Below, in pieces: positions 27,311 to 39,660 of a stretch of 64,000 nt of DNA (within the stretch, counting starts at the first letter, position 1; each line of letters begins with the position of its first letter). The position numbers were made by a program, and so were the translations under genes. The notes under the pieces were generated by a model that ran no database searches, was not told the DNA's origin, and was given only the letters and a program-made list of their open reading frames with translations. Source of the DNA: Nymphaea colorata (lineage: Eukaryota; Streptophyta; Magnoliopsida; Nymphaeales; Nymphaeaceae); the NCBI RefSeq assembly GCF_008831285.2, contig NC_045149.1, positions 10,132,417 through 10,196,416 of the forward strand, in the 5' to 3' direction.

Positions 27311-30300
27311 ACGGACTCCAAAAAAAATTATTTCTATATTGACATTTCTGTGCAATTTTTTTTCGTTTAGATATTGGTGCTCCTTAAAAATTTAAAATTT
27401 CAGTCACAATTTTCTATCTCAGCCCCCAGTTAATGTTAGATGTTAGAAATTCAAGTTAGAAATGCAAGAAGAGAAGACTGGACATAGAACTCTCAACCTT
27501 CTTTCAAGATAAGTCACTTGAGTGAACTACCTATGCATATGAGAATCGAACTGAGCAATTTCTTTTTTTTCTTATGAAGTGCACCAACATTGATGAAGAC
27601 GGGAGTGGCAGAGGCATGTGGCTTAGGTACTCTCCGCTTCACATGTCTGACCAATCTTACCAGATGTACCTGTTGACATGTAAGGGGCAACTGGCTGTGG
27701 CTGTGAAATTTTAAACCAATCCTACGAACGCAACATGTCACCTTATATTTTGGTTTTCGTTCGCTAGGTATACCCATCGAATATCTTACAAGTTCCTGCT
27801 AAAAGGGCTCAGTACTCTAGGCCTTCTTGAAGCTTCTGATCAGGCCACTTTCTTTGGTTCCCCTTGGTAAACAGAACTCTTCTTGGCCCTTTTTTAAAGG
27901 TCGTCCTTCATAGTTTCTGAAGGAAAATGAAGAAGAAAGGGAATAAGGGAGGATTTCTGTTAGAACCGTGTGGGCAATTGCCCATACGTGGCTCCGCCCC
28001 TCATCTCCTCCAAACTGCTGCTACCTCAACTTATGGCCGTTTGTCGATTAGAATCAGTGGGAGAATGAAAACTCAAAGGTCAAACTTCCTTCCTTTTCAT
28101 GTGTGTGTGTGAGAGAGAGACGAATCATGTACATTTACGTAGATTAATACACCATAATCAAATTTTATATATAACTGGATTTAGTGGTCATTCTCTTACG
28201 AAAGTACTTACAATGCATGCTACTGGAAATTCGTATTCCTTCAATGTATATGACTTTCAATTTCGTAGCTACCCAATAAATTTTAATAAGCTGTTAATTA
28301 AGCTTTTCTACTTAGAGGGTTCGGACTAAACTTTCATGTTCTCAAAACTTGAATATCACATACACGTTATCAATATATTACAGCTAGCCAAAGTGTATTA
28401 AGCTTGAACATAATAACCAGATACAGAAATTGCGGGGGGAGTTTTTTACTCCAGCTGCTGATAGCTACCTACTTAATGTAAGTGCTTCGAAGCTTTTAAA
28501 ACAGAAGCTCCCTCAACCAGGTGTACTCTCTCCTTCAATTTTTTTTTACCTTTTTACCGCACCGCATGGTGAAAGTTAAACTCCCTGATTTTCTTCCTTG
28601 TCCATCAATGCCCAGTTCAACTTCAAAAGGCAAGCGTAAGTACCGGGTGGTTTTTCACCCCACCATGGGACGTTGTGTTTTCGGGTTGTGGGCCCAATGG
28701 ACCTAGTAAGAGCGAGTTGTGTGCACAGTTATGCGTGTGTACCTATATTTTAGTAATTTAAAAAAAAAAAGTATAATTTTTATAGTGTTTTTTACTTCTT
28801 TATTTTTAATTTTTAATGTTTTTTGTGAGGGAAGGATATTTTTGTCATAACCAACTATACTTGCACCCGAAAATTTCATGTACCAGTATAGCGCATACAA
28901 TTAGGTTTGACGCCTACTAGCTCTACTTAGAGGGAGACATAATCCATCTTTAGAAAGACAGAAGAGTTCTGCAACCACCAAATAAAATTTTTGAAAATTT
29001 TAAACGGGGTAACTGCTACCAATTCAATGGATTCCAAGTCTACGATCTCTGTTACAAACAGTTCTGCACACCGGGTGTGTGGTTTTGCACAGAATGACAT
29101 TGAAAGCAGTTCTGTACATAAGGCAACATGGCATATCTTGTTTCCCGATTTTAATCTGATATATCAAATCAACTAAAATTTCGAAATCTGGCAGCCATTG
29201 AATAGAAAATTGTGTAGAACATAGAGGTGGAGACTCTTTAAGTCGCCAATCTGCCACTTTACAGTTCAAGGTTTTCCAGATCGCCACAATGTCAACACTG
29301 AAGAATGACATGTTGAAGATATCAGACAAAGACCCACTTTGTTATAGCCCTCGAAGAACATGCTGGTCATGACTCTCTCTTCCCATCAACATAGTGTAAT
29401 TGAATAGTACCTATAGCCTTTCTGTTCATAAATTGGACACCTTGGAGGGTTATGCAATAGATGGTCAGATGCCTAGTAAAGCTCTTAAGACCATTACTTC
29501 ATGTTCAATGAAACTGTAGATACTATCACAAGGACAGAACAATTTGTGTTCAGATAGCATGTACCAGTGTGTAATTCTCAATGGAAAAAAAGCTTACAAG
29601 TGTTCTTCACACTCTCAGGCAACAATCCAACAACAACCACCGTTTGATCAGTTTTGAAACTGAAACTACCCAATGCACCAGCACCCACGACCACGTACTA
29701 TGAAAAATCTGCCAAAAAATTTAGTTCTGCAACAGAATTCCTTGGTCCAGGATCCAGGAACTGCTGAAACTCGATAAAACTACCTGAATATAAACTTCAT
29801 GGCTGCAACATCCCCATCTGCGGTGCCTTGTCATCCTGCAGAAGCTCATAACAGTTGGAAGAATGAAAGGTAAACCTAGCAAAGGTTAATGGTTGTACAG
29901 AACTTTGTAAGTCCACAGAGGATCACATGTTTGTTGACCTTTGTCTCGGCTTGGAATGGCTTACTACTACTTTTATATTATGCTTATGAGGTGGTATTTC
30001 TTTCAGTCCATTTCACATGAAATTACGAAGAGCTCTTATCACAGGGCTGAAACAAAGGTCAGTATCAGAAAAATGCGATTGGACCACATTCATTGATGTG
30101 GGAGCCCATTTACTGCAGGAATGAACATTACATCGCTCTATCAAAAGATGCAGTTTCTCATAAAAGGTGGGATCCTTGTGACAGAGGATGTAATGACTAT
30201 CCAAACATGAAATTGCTGACTTTTTGCAGAAACACAGTATTCTATGCAATTAAAGCAGAACCTCGTCTAAATCAACAAGAAATAGGTGAGAGTGGGGCAG

Positions 30301-31410
30301 TAAGAGCTGCAGTATCAGCTAGTGCTGAAATTTCCCAACCAGAGCATCCAGTCCTCCAGCAGTTCTGGCTACCGCAGTATAAAATAATGGTTTGCCCTTG
30401 AAGATTCCTGCCGAAAATGGTGAAAAGCAATTAAAGGAAGAGACGACAGAGCCATGAAAGCTGACTCTAAATCAGCATTATTATAATCTCTTGATACCTC
30501 TGCTGATGTTTTTTTTCTCAGCAGGCAGTAACACAGTATAAGTTCCAATTTAATTGCAGAAACCATTGTTTATCTGCTCTACATCATATAAACATAAAGA
30601 AAACAAGGGAAATGTTTAAACTAACAAAGCTTTTGTAGGAGATTAACTGTGCATTTCTGCACCTGATGCTGCCTGAAATGCAAAAAAACAAGAAAAATAA
30701 ATGATTACCCTTACTGATTATCCAGACAGTTTGCCACAATTGATCGGAAGGTCAGCATAGATAGCTCAAGAGCCTCCACCACATGTTTGATTTTACAGAA
30801 TCATTCCATTTCTGCCACCTTCAATTTTTGTCAAGCTTAGCTCCAATTCTGTAGCGTGAAGAGATAAAAGAGAAGCTCTAGCCTTATTAGGATTAACTTT
30901 AACAAAATAAATGCATGCAACAACCACAAATCAATAAGATACCAATAGCTGCCCAACGAAATCTACGTACTCGTGCACATGTATACATATGTGCAGGTAT
31001 GCATATATACACAACTATTTAAAATTGCAAAAGAAAAAAAAGTAGGGAATCACGTATCATTTCCACTATGCACAGGTATGCATATGTACAGTTTTTAATA
31101 GTAAAACTGTAAAAGAAAGTTGGAAATGATGAACTTGACAAAAGTTTCTAGCATATTTACAACCATACTGCAAATGGTGTCATAAAGTTCATTTTTTAAA
31201 AACAGTCATATTGCAGTTTTCAATATTTAATTAACTAAGTATGGGTACAAAGCTCCAGTATAACTGAAAACTATAAAGTTAGTTCAATGCTAGAGATTGC
31301 ACCATTGATCCAGTGAGACATAAGTAATGTGCAGTATGTTACATAGATATTGAAGTGAAATGATAAACTATATTAATGATTATATCATGAATGAATTGTT
31401 AATATGTTTA
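27311..31410. other. No gene recognised
   Basis: Four kilobases without a gene I can support. A hAT-like right end (GTGGCTCCGCCCCTC) sits at about 27988-28002 with no partner. Minus-strand frames at 27514-27777, 29024-29329 and 30013-30566 are mildly coding-like but have no recognisable domain; they could be decayed exons of the neighbouring transposon. Short TACATATG-type repeats occur around 30970-31090. Confidence 0.35.
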
Positions 31411-32400
31411 CCTGTGAAGAAAGTTGCTGGCTTTCACCTCTAAGTGTGAAAAGCTGATCAATGCTGGTCTTTGTAGTAAGAAGTCTTTCTATTTTCTCCT
31501 CCAAAACTGGGATCTTGACAACTGTCTTTTTAAGAGATTCGATTTTTCCTTCTTGTTTACTGATTTTACCTCTAAAGCCACATTTTTTGCTAAAAGTTCA
31601 TGACAAGCAGACATTCTTTCCAACACCTCTGATGCTTCCACATGTGCAAACACGTCCATATTTGTCCACACCTAGTGCTTGGGTCAGTGCATGTATCCAT
31701 GATTGTGGATCTATTTCACCATCTGGCATTCTAGTGGGCATTTCCTTAATCTTATCCTACACATAGTAAAAAGCTAATTACATAGATGATGTGAAAACAA
31801 CAAAAATTATATTATTAAAAGCCTACACATTACAAATTAAAAAAATCAAAATTGACCTTACAGTCAATGCTTGTCTCTTAGTATTATGATGTAGCACATT
31901 GTCTGACGTACGCGTTTGCACCTAGAGGTGAGCTCTAGAAGGCTCAATTCCACCTTCTGAGGCCTAATTCATAAACAAGATGTCAACTTGTCATCATCTA
32001 CTAACGTAATATGATTAAGAGAAAATAATATGAAACAACTGCTTTCAACTTAGAATTTCATCTCTAAAGTGGGCAAAACATTTTGTTCCTATGGTGTATC
32101 GTTTGGAACAATTCTTAGTATTTTCATTTTAGGGCATGTCGTATGCAACAATAGGTATGAAGTAACGTCATAAGTTATTTTGTACAAAGATATGTGACAT
32201 GTTTGAAGCTATACCTTTGATTTTTCTATACCAAAGTGTTCCTGCCATTGCTTCAATGGGATGTCCTGAGGTCTATTTGCTAATCGGTCATGTACATTGT
32301 TGAACATCTTGTAGATGTCTCTACGCTCTGACCTCTAGTTTCTCCATAGCTTAGCATAGATAGCAAAACCCATCTTTTTCAGATTGTCATTGATGGAGTA
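31411..32400 (-). pseudogene. Decayed plant transposase (Transposase_24, En/Spm type)
   Basis: Three exon-like segments on the minus strand read as a plant Ptta/En-Spm transposase. About 32400-32222 gives KKMGFAIYAKLWRN, a stop, then RSERRDIYK and DIPLKQWQEHFGIEK, ending at a GT donor. About 31962-31868 gives ASEGGIEPSRAHL, a stop, then DNVLHHNTKRQALT. About 31757-31412 gives DKIKEMPTRMPDGEIDPQSW, ALTQALGVDKYGR, a stop, and a coiled-coil tail (LEEKIERLLTTK). At least three in-frame stops make it non-functional. This region is known as the conserved C-terminal half of transposases of large CACTA-like elements. The N-terminal part was not found. Confidence 0.6.
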
Positions 32401-33475
32401 ACATGTTCAAACGTGAAAAAGGTTACGTTCAGGTAATGACAGGTTAGGACCATGGAAAGTTTTTACTTCTAGGTGAAGGCATGTAAAAGAAAATTCCAAT
32501 GCCGTCAGTAAGGCCAGTACGCCAATGAAACACCAAACCCAAAGGTGGATGTATAGACAATAAAGTCCTAAAACATAAAACCTTATTATGAGCTGTCCTA
32601 TAACTAATGATAACTCATCAATCCCCATCCATATGGCAGTAAGAATAATGCATATCACACTACATATGACTTAAAGGTAGACATGTTATTGAAGACAAAA
32701 ATTAGTTGATCAACGACAAAAAAGAAAACATTCAATTGAAGGCCCATCTATAACAGTGCAACAACCACGCTTACACAAACTAGAAGCCCTAATCCCAAAC
32801 CAAACGAAAAGTACCCCTAATTTATTGCATGGAACCCAAAATGTCAAAACAAAATAAAAAATTCAGTAGCATGAAAGGGACAGAGAAATAAAAAGCATCC
32901 CGACCTTGTTCCTGATTCATGATCTCTATCACTGGGCAAAGAAGATCAAAGGTGAATATCCCTTGTTGTCGGATAGAGATGATCAATGCCGGTATGATTA
33001 GCTTCAAGGAGAATGAACTTCGCACACCTGCACAGATGATTGGTTTCTTCGAGTGACAACAGCTTGGGTTTGTTCAAGGAGCACAAGAAAGTGAAAAAGC
33101 TTGGATTACCTTTGCTTCGGGGATTGAACGGGCAGCACAGACAAGGTAGATAAAATCAACCACCGATGGGTGAAGGTATAGGTGGAGAACAACCACGTGA
33201 ATGGTTTCAGTTACCTCTGCTTTGTGCGTAAAATATTTTGTTGTTGGTGCTTGTTCAAGCAGTGGTAGAGATCTATCTTGGTGCTATGCAAAACCTGGTG
33301 CCAAGAAGCGTTAAAGATAGAAGATATCTCTAGTGCTTCCAAGGCGAAAAGCACCTCGTAACCAGTTCTAGTGCTGGTTAACTCGTTTCCAAAAGTGATT
33401 TATGGCAGTAGGTTGGTTTTGCGGCACTAATAAAAGATGAAATTGGTGCCATTGTGGCCCCAAATGTTGTAGGAA
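32401..33475 (-). mobile_element. Upstream part of the transposase element, possible CACTA end
   Basis: No intact frame. At the right edge (about 33440-33475) the minus strand reads CCTACAACATTTGGGGCCAC followed by AATGGCACC. This resembles a CACTA terminus (CACTACAACA...) with subterminal GGTGCC motifs, oriented as expected for the 5' end of the minus-strand transposase at 31411-32400. The terminal CAC is mutated, so this is an inference. Confidence 0.35.
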
Positions 33476-33819
33476 CTATTGTGTGGTGTTGTGGAAACGA
33501 GTGACTTTTTCGGCAGAAGTATTTTGTCAACAATGTGAGAGGGATGCGGATACACTGGGAGAGGACCTTATGGCCAAATTAGCATGGTATCCAAAATATA
33601 AAAATGCTAAAATCAGTCGAAAATTCCATGACTGCACTCGAGTAAAGGTATTAAATTAAAATATATCTTGATAAACTATATTCATGAATAATAATTAGCA
33701 ACCAGCCAGGCCCAACCAGGTTGGGCAAGTGACTTGCATGTCCATTTATGATGGGCTTAAACCCAAGTTTGGGCAAGCTAAGCTTAGCAGGAGCTCAGGT
33801 TGGGTTTAGTGTGCCCCTA
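33476..33819. other. No gene; degenerate repeat
   Basis: Short intergenic stretch. About 33700-33810 contains AGGCCCAACCAGG/TTGGGCAAG-type degenerate repeats like those near 12670 and 46480. Confidence 0.4.
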
Positions 33820-36155
33820 CGAAACCAAGAAGAAAAATATTGTGTGTTTATTACTATAAGAAGGGAGAGTAATCTAAGATACAACAAGCTGAAAACAAGG
33901 AGATCTTGATCATATCCTTTCCTAACTACTAAGGATGACAATAAGGCAATGAGATAAATAGTTGCCAAGAACATTTCTAATGCTACCAAGGAGATTCCTA
34001 GAATCACGATATCATGATCTTTAACCCTCCCCCTCAAGCTAGACCATGCTTAGCTTGCTTCTCAATTTTAAGAAAGCATCCCTTCCAAGTACCTTTGTGA
34101 AAATATCGGCCACCTGATCCTTAGCGTCCACATATTTAGTACACATTTCTTTATTTTCTACTTTCTCTTGAACCACATGGCAATCAATCTCTACGTATTT
34201 GGTTCTCTCGTGAAAGATGGGTTTAACAGTTATATAAATTGTTGCTTGATTGTCTCATAATAGCCCTAATGATTGATTATGAGAAATCTGTAGATTGTTA
34301 AGGATATATTTTATCTATGTCATTTCATAGGTAGCAAGGGCCATGGCCCTATATTCGATTGGCTTTTGTTGAAGATCTTGAAACAATAGTTTGCTTTTTA
34401 ACCCTTCAAGTTATAGGGTTTTCTCCAATGCATATGCAGAAAATGTGATGTTGATCTCCTTGTCATGGGACATAAGGCCCAATCTTTGTCATAGAAACCC
34501 TTCACAAGAACTTGATTAATTAATTGAGGAGAGCAAAATGATATAACCTGTTGTGGCCTCAATGTATCGAAGCAGCTTGAAAGCAACATCCAAATGAGGT
34601 GTCCTTAGTAAACTGACCAAGTTTGAGCACATAGGGGACAATGTCCAGATGCACTTTGACCAGGCATCCCACCATCTTTTTGAAAAACATTGGATCTTTA
34701 AAAGGTTATCTTCCATTGGGCTATCACTTGGTTTGGCTCCAATGTAACCGGATACTTGCAATATGTCAAATGATTTTTTTTTTTTTTTTGAGATTGGAAA
34801 ACTCCTTTCTTTGACCTAGCAACCTCGATCCCAATAAAATATTTCAGAACACCCAAATCTTTAAGTTGAAAATCCTCATTGATGATAGATTTCAGATTTT
34901 GAATAGCTTGAATGTTATCTTTAAGTTAAAAATCCTCATTGATGTTGGATTTCATATTTTGAATAGCGTGAATGTTATCCCATACAACAACAATGTTGTC
35001 CACATACATTACTACGAAGGCGTGAGAATAATCAGCCTTTGATTGAGAGAAAAACATGCATTTTAGATGTTCAGTGAGCTTGGAAAACCAGTTTCTAGAA
35101 GATTGTTATAACGCGTATGGATAGTTTTATAGCCAATATACCAAATTTTCTTCCTATCGTATAAATTCGGGAGGTAAAATCATATAAACTTCTTCATTTA
35201 AGTCCCCAAAAAGAACACATTGTTGACACCAATTTGGAAAAGATGCTATCAGTTAAGTGTTGTGATTAGCACTGAATAGTGGATTTTTGCCACCAGAGAA
35301 AAAGTCTCCGTGTAATCGACTCCTTTAGTTTGTGTGTATCATTTTCTGATTGAGATTGGCATTATAACGTTCAATTGAACCATCGACATTATATTTGATT
35401 TTATAAACCCTGCGACAACCAATCGGGTGTTTCCATGTGGTAAAGTGGTGATTTCCCAAGTCGAATTGGCTTCCAGAGTTTTAAGTTCAGCACTCGTGGC
35501 ATCTCTCTGATGCTGATGTTGCATTGCCTCTTGTAAGGAAGTGGGTTCTTGATTGTTGAGAATGGTAGCAAGAAAGGCCCAGTGGTTGGTGGATAAATTA
35601 TCTAGGAAGAGATACTTGTGTAACCGATATTGTGTGCCCTTGTATGATAAAAAACCATGCACGAATTGGTTGGGTTGAGTTGGTTAGTGTAGAAACAATG
35701 CTAGTCCTTGAGATGGAAAGTTTCTGGTGGAGTAGCGGTTGGTGGAGCGGATGGGTCTAAGGAAGGAATATCATCTGGTTGGGAAGGCAAAGTGCATGTG
35801 TTTTGTGAAAGATACGGAAGAGAAAGATTGAAGAAGGATATTCATCTTCCAATGACTCTTGTGAAGGTAGAGGCAATACAATACGATCATCATCACAAGA
35901 GTCACCTTGAAAGGGAAAATCATTTTTCAACAAACTAGATGTATCTACAGGTAAAAATTTTATGTGTTTGAAGATCATATAATTTTTATGCATTTTGACC
36001 ATAAAGATATCCTATAAAAACACACTTGCGAGAGCAAAGATCAAAGTTATGCATCTTCAAAGGGCATCTTTCCCTTTGGAAGTTGAGTTGTAAAGCAAAT
36101 ACGTTCAGTCAAAACACAGTCACCTCAAAACATTAAGGACAAGTTAGCTGGAAAC
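33820..36155 (-). mobile_element. 5'-truncated Ty1/copia retrotransposon remnant
   Basis: Reading the minus strand from 36155 downwards gives domains in copia order, broken by stops and frameshifts. The integrase C-terminal part appears first (QFPANLSLMF near 36150; FDLCSRKCVFIGY near 36030). Next is the reverse-transcriptase start (TSAELKTLEANSTWEI, about 35500). The catalytic block near 35000 reads YVDN instead of YVDD, followed by DLGVLKYFIGIEVARSKKG. The RT tail is near 34750-34570 (GYIGAKPSDSP, DVAFKLLRYIEATTGYI). The RNase H end is near 34220-34050 ([28 protein letters not shown]). A polypurine tract (TTGAGGGGGAGGG, 34025-34037) and a probable 3' LTR of about 200 bp follow. Gag, protease, the integrase core and the 5' LTR are missing. 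Non-functional. Confidence 0.85.
34857..34976 (-). repeat. 60-bp in-frame tandem duplication inside copia RT
   Basis: Two 60-base units, identical except for several substitutions, lie head to tail within the reverse-transcriptase region. On the minus strand each encodes a 20-residue segment of the form DNIxAIQNxKSxINEDFxLK. The upstream unit has acquired a stop in place of Gln. The exact multiple of three means the duplication itself kept the frame. Confidence 0.85.
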
Positions 36156-37933
36156 TGATGCAACAGCAAACAGATCATATATCGACACTCATTTGCCGAC
36201 AGGTCAAATACAAAGTCTCGTTAATATGGGGACCCTCTCCCTTGGACCTGTTCCCGCCATCTGACCCTATTAATGTTAGGGCAACCGGGGTGCTCTCTGG
36301 TCGTCGTCTTTTTCCATTTTTAGCAACAGCTAGCCACTATGGCATCTCCTCTATTTGCCCATGCTGATCATGTTCACCTGGTCCGGCGAGCTTCTCCATT
36401 CAATCAAATTGTGGTGTGCTGCTCCTGTGACGAGTGTTCGCTTGTAAAAATTTTGGACTAGAGTCTCTCTTTTCAGCGGGTTGATTTCTTGCTTAATCGG
36501 TTGATCATTTGTAATCATCATTATAGGTATTCTACTTGTGTTGACTTATTTGCTTTGTTTCTTCTTTCTTAATTTCTTGTGATTTTGACATATTAGGTTT
36601 CTACCAAAATATTCTCTCCTCATTTTTTATTTTCGTTTCTCATTTTTTGGCCTTATTGATGTTGAAACTAGGGTATCGTGTATTCTCTTCTAAAAAACAT
36701 CATTGTCTCTTTTTGTTTCCAACGGAATTGAGATTTTAGTTCATTCAGGTCTAATCACAGTGCTGGGGCTGTTGTCATAGAGCAGTGGCGGAGCCACGTT
36801 TGAGCTAGAGGTGGATCAGTCTTCCTCAAATGTATGTTGCTCCCACATTATTGATTGTCGTTCTGTTACTTTGTCTGTTCCACAAATGAACTCCGTAGAT
36901 CTCCTGATGAACCTGAACGAGCTTGGCCTCCACCCACCTTGATGCTGCTGGAGTTGCCGGCTGTCAGAAGTACCAGCCAACTCTACTCCAATCCACAGGA
37001 TTGATTACTTGATCTAATAGTTTTCTTATTATTTTGCACTTCACTCATCAATCTGGATATGGTGGTCTGATGGCAGTGGGTGATACCCCTGCTAGCATGT
37101 AATACAGCACTGGCCAGTTGCCACATTCTGCCCTATATTTTTCGAGCTGTGATCCTTTGCCGTGATCCTCTCAAGCGAGCAATGAATAAACCAGAGTTCA
37201 GAGTTTACAAGAATCTTGTTCTTGCAGAGGGGATGCCACTGTCCTGCCACATTATGAATGCCATAAAAAAATGAGATTTCTTTTTATGTTAAGCATAGTT
37301 TTGAATCAAGCTTTGAACTTGGGTACAACAGCTAGGGTGATCCGAGTTTCAAGAGCTTTCAGCTCACATGGATCTAGCCTTGTGCATATACTACTTTTGC
37401 TTGTTCTGCTATATGGGATCATGCTCAAAATCCATTTTTAGGAAATTATTGAAAATATCGTTCTTAGGAAATTATTTTTATGTTGCCCATTGTCATTATG
37501 GTTCCCCTTAGGCATACTGTCAATGGTGTACTTGACGAGAAAATTTTATTGTTCCCCTTACATGCTAAAGTTCTAGAATGTTTTGCTTTTTATGTCTAGA
37601 TGCATAATTCTTTTTTCATTATTTTTCTGCTTTTCTTTTTGTACTTCCATGTCTTTTTATGTTTCATTTTGTTATTCTGGGTGGTGGTTCTTCTTATAGT
37701 TTTTAAGATTAATTTTTGCCTTAATATATTCTTGTACATAATGTCTGATGTCATTTTAATTTTTCTAAACAGGTTTTAGTCATGGTTTGAAAAAGCAAAA
37801 CCTTTTGTTCTTTACATTAAAGATATTAAGAATCTTCTCTTTATGTCCTAGATGGTCATTCCTTGTTTCAAAGAATGTTGAAGAAGCTGTCCGAACAAGT
37901 TTCCCTTCTTGTTTCACGAATCTTGTATCCTAG
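36156..37933. other. No gene recognised; lone hAT-like end
   Basis: No supported coding region. CAGTGGCGGAGCCACG at about 36783 is a hAT-like left end without an identified right end. AT-rich and T-rich sequence follows (about 37600-37760). Confidence 0.35.
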
Positions 37934-37979
37934 TTATGATTGTGGTAAAGTGGATGAGAAATTATACATATTTCCTTGA

Positions 37980-38600
37980 CATATATATATATACGGATTA
38001 TTTATCAGCAGTTGACATACCACGAATGCTCTTTTACTCTTTCTTTGGCTGGTGAACCTCCTATACTTGAATGGTGTTTGTAAACATTCTTCCTGCTCAA
38101 CATAGGATGAGCTTTGAGGAAATGAAATCACACCTGCAAGGTTCCCTTTAGGTGTTTGTGAATTAAGAAAATCCACAAGCTTCTTGTAGAGATCGGGTGT
38201 GAATGCTATCAGTATGTCAGAAGTGGAAGGTGTGGAGGACGACAGTGCCCACCAGAAGTGGAGGAGTCTACCTTTGGTTGCTAACCTGAATCTTGAGAAA
38301 TCCTTTCTTATGAAATCCATGAAAGTGATAACATCGGGCCCCAAACGCTACCATGATTGCACTTGGGCTGATTGCAACTTTGTCCATTGTTTTTTGTTTC
38401 AAGTGGGATCAATTTTTTGAATGGCAGCAGCAAAAATACGTTCAGATTGAAGAATCATGCTGAGTTCCCATTGCCGCTCTTCTTGCTGCAGGAACCAGCG
38501 TTCAAGAGTGTGCAGAGAATACTTGAGTTCAAGAGATGCATGTTTATGAGATAAATGAGAGAGATACGAGCAGCCTTGCGTACCTCTGCCTCAGTCAACT
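37980..38600 (-). pseudogene. Broken gene fragment, family not recognised
   Basis: One minus-strand frame is strongly coding-like over about 200 codons but is interrupted by two in-frame stops (TGA at 38399-38401, TAG at 38348-38350). Before the stops it reads SLHTLERWFLQQEERQWEL and SERIFAAAIQKIDP. After them it reads DVITFMDFIRKDFSRFRLAT, HFWWALSSSTPSTSDILIAF, TPDLYKKLVDFLNSQTPKG and a Ser-rich tail. The composition (amphipathic, Trp- and Gln-containing) looks like a cellular protein and not a transposon protein. I do not recognise the family. A captured or degenerated exon pair is the likeliest explanation; sequencing differences at the two stops are an alternative. Confidence 0.5.
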
Positions 38601-38666
38601 CTTTTTGGGAGGACTTTGTAATGTTTTGGCTTTTCATTATTTCTATGAAACCATTGGTTTTGTAAT

Positions 38667-38884
38667 TAGGGGCAGAGCTAAGAATTTTTCATAAAAAGAG
38701 TCGAATTATAGTTTTCATGAAAAGAATCGAATTATAGTTTCAAATTTTTAATATGGGTCAAATTATCATTTTTCAAAATTTTTATATAAAATAAATTAAA
38801 TTTTTTAAGTTTTATATGTAATTTTCTAAAATTGAGTGCGCGGCCATGGCCCTACCGGGGCCCCCTTGGCTCCACCCACCCATG
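38667..38884 (+). mobile_element. hAT-like MITE with perfect 8-bp target duplication
   Basis: Left end TAGGGGCAGAGCTAAG; right end CTTGGCTCCACCCACCCATG (reverse complement begins CATGGGTGGGTGGAGCCAAG); length 218 bp. The octamer TTTGTAAT occurs immediately before (38659-38666) and immediately after (38885-38892) the element. An 8-bp duplication is the hallmark of hAT transposition. The interior contains a short direct repeat, TCGAATTATAGTTT (two copies), and no coding frame. Confidence 0.8.
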
Positions 38885-38927
38885 TTTGTAATGTATATAT
38901 GGATGCATGGTTCTTGGCTTGTTTGGG

Positions 38928-39077
38928 CATGGGCAGAGCCAGGATTTCATCTTTCAGGAGCGGGAGGGGCGAATGGTCATGCGACATATATACTAAATAC
39001 AATTTATGAAAAAAAATCATATTTTTCAAAACGTGAGGGAGGCATGATGCCTGCCCAAGCGCCTTGGCTTCGCCCTT
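38928..39077 (+). mobile_element. Short hAT-like MITE
   Basis: Left end CATGGGCAGAGCCAGG and right end CCTTGGCTTCGCCCTTA (reverse complement TAAGGGCGAAGCCAAGG), about 150 bp. Flanks TGTTTGGG and TTCTGGG are similar but not identical. A longer relative makes up the left part of the duplicated block at 45296-45488. It lies only 44 bases from the preceding MITE. Confidence 0.55.
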
Positions 39078-39660
39078 ATTCTGGGTTAGTGACAGTGTTG
39101 ACGCTTGGCATCCATTTTTTAGACAGGATTCACATTCAATTCGAAAAGAAAAACATGATATTATCCTTTGCAGGCAAGAGGGAGGAGGGAAAAGAGCTGT
39201 TCAATATTGAAAACCAGCTTTTCACATTTTAGGCAAAGGTAGACCTTTAAATGGAAATACTTTTTTTTTAAATCTAACTTGCATGCTTTTACACATGTTT
39301 GTTTAAATGATAGAGCCCACAAGACAGTGGTGGACCTACACGCAGGCCTGAGCGAGCGGATTTCTTAACAAACGATTAAGACCCAAGTTGAGAGATGGCC
39401 TTCAATTGATACTAGAATTAAGAAGCAAAATTCTAGCTCAAAGTGGTTTTGCAATCAAAATTGCAGTTCTAGTTTCTCTATGTGTTTGAAAGAATATAAT
39501 TGAGGGTACACATTTGATAAAGCGGAAACTAAAATTCTAAAATTCATAAATTAAAACCTTCATGACTTTTCCTTAAATAGAGATAAAAAAAAAAAATCTA
39601 GAATTCTATAATCATAATTCCACCCTCTAGGGTGGAATCACAATTCCAGAATTTTAATTG
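38928..39660 (+). repeat. Dispersed duplicate block A (partner 45296..46150)
   Basis: Collinear by eye with 45296-46150. Shared landmarks in order: GACAGTGTTGACRCTTGGCA, ATCCATTTTTTAGA, TCAATATTGAAAAC, TTTAAATGATAGAG, GACCTACACRYRGGCCTGAG, GATGGCCTTCAATTGA, and AAATTGCAGTTCTAGTTTC. The two are clearly diverged with indels, so the event is not recent. Confidence 0.75.

Noticed and set aside
33820-36155. Endogenous plant pararetrovirus instead of a retrotransposon
   Set aside because: Domain order (integrase before RT, then RNase H, then a polypurine tract) and the motifs are those of Ty1/copia; no movement or coat protein motif was seen.
38846-39232. 128-codon plus-strand open frame
   Set aside because: It spans two MITEs and part of a dispersed repeat block; not a gene.
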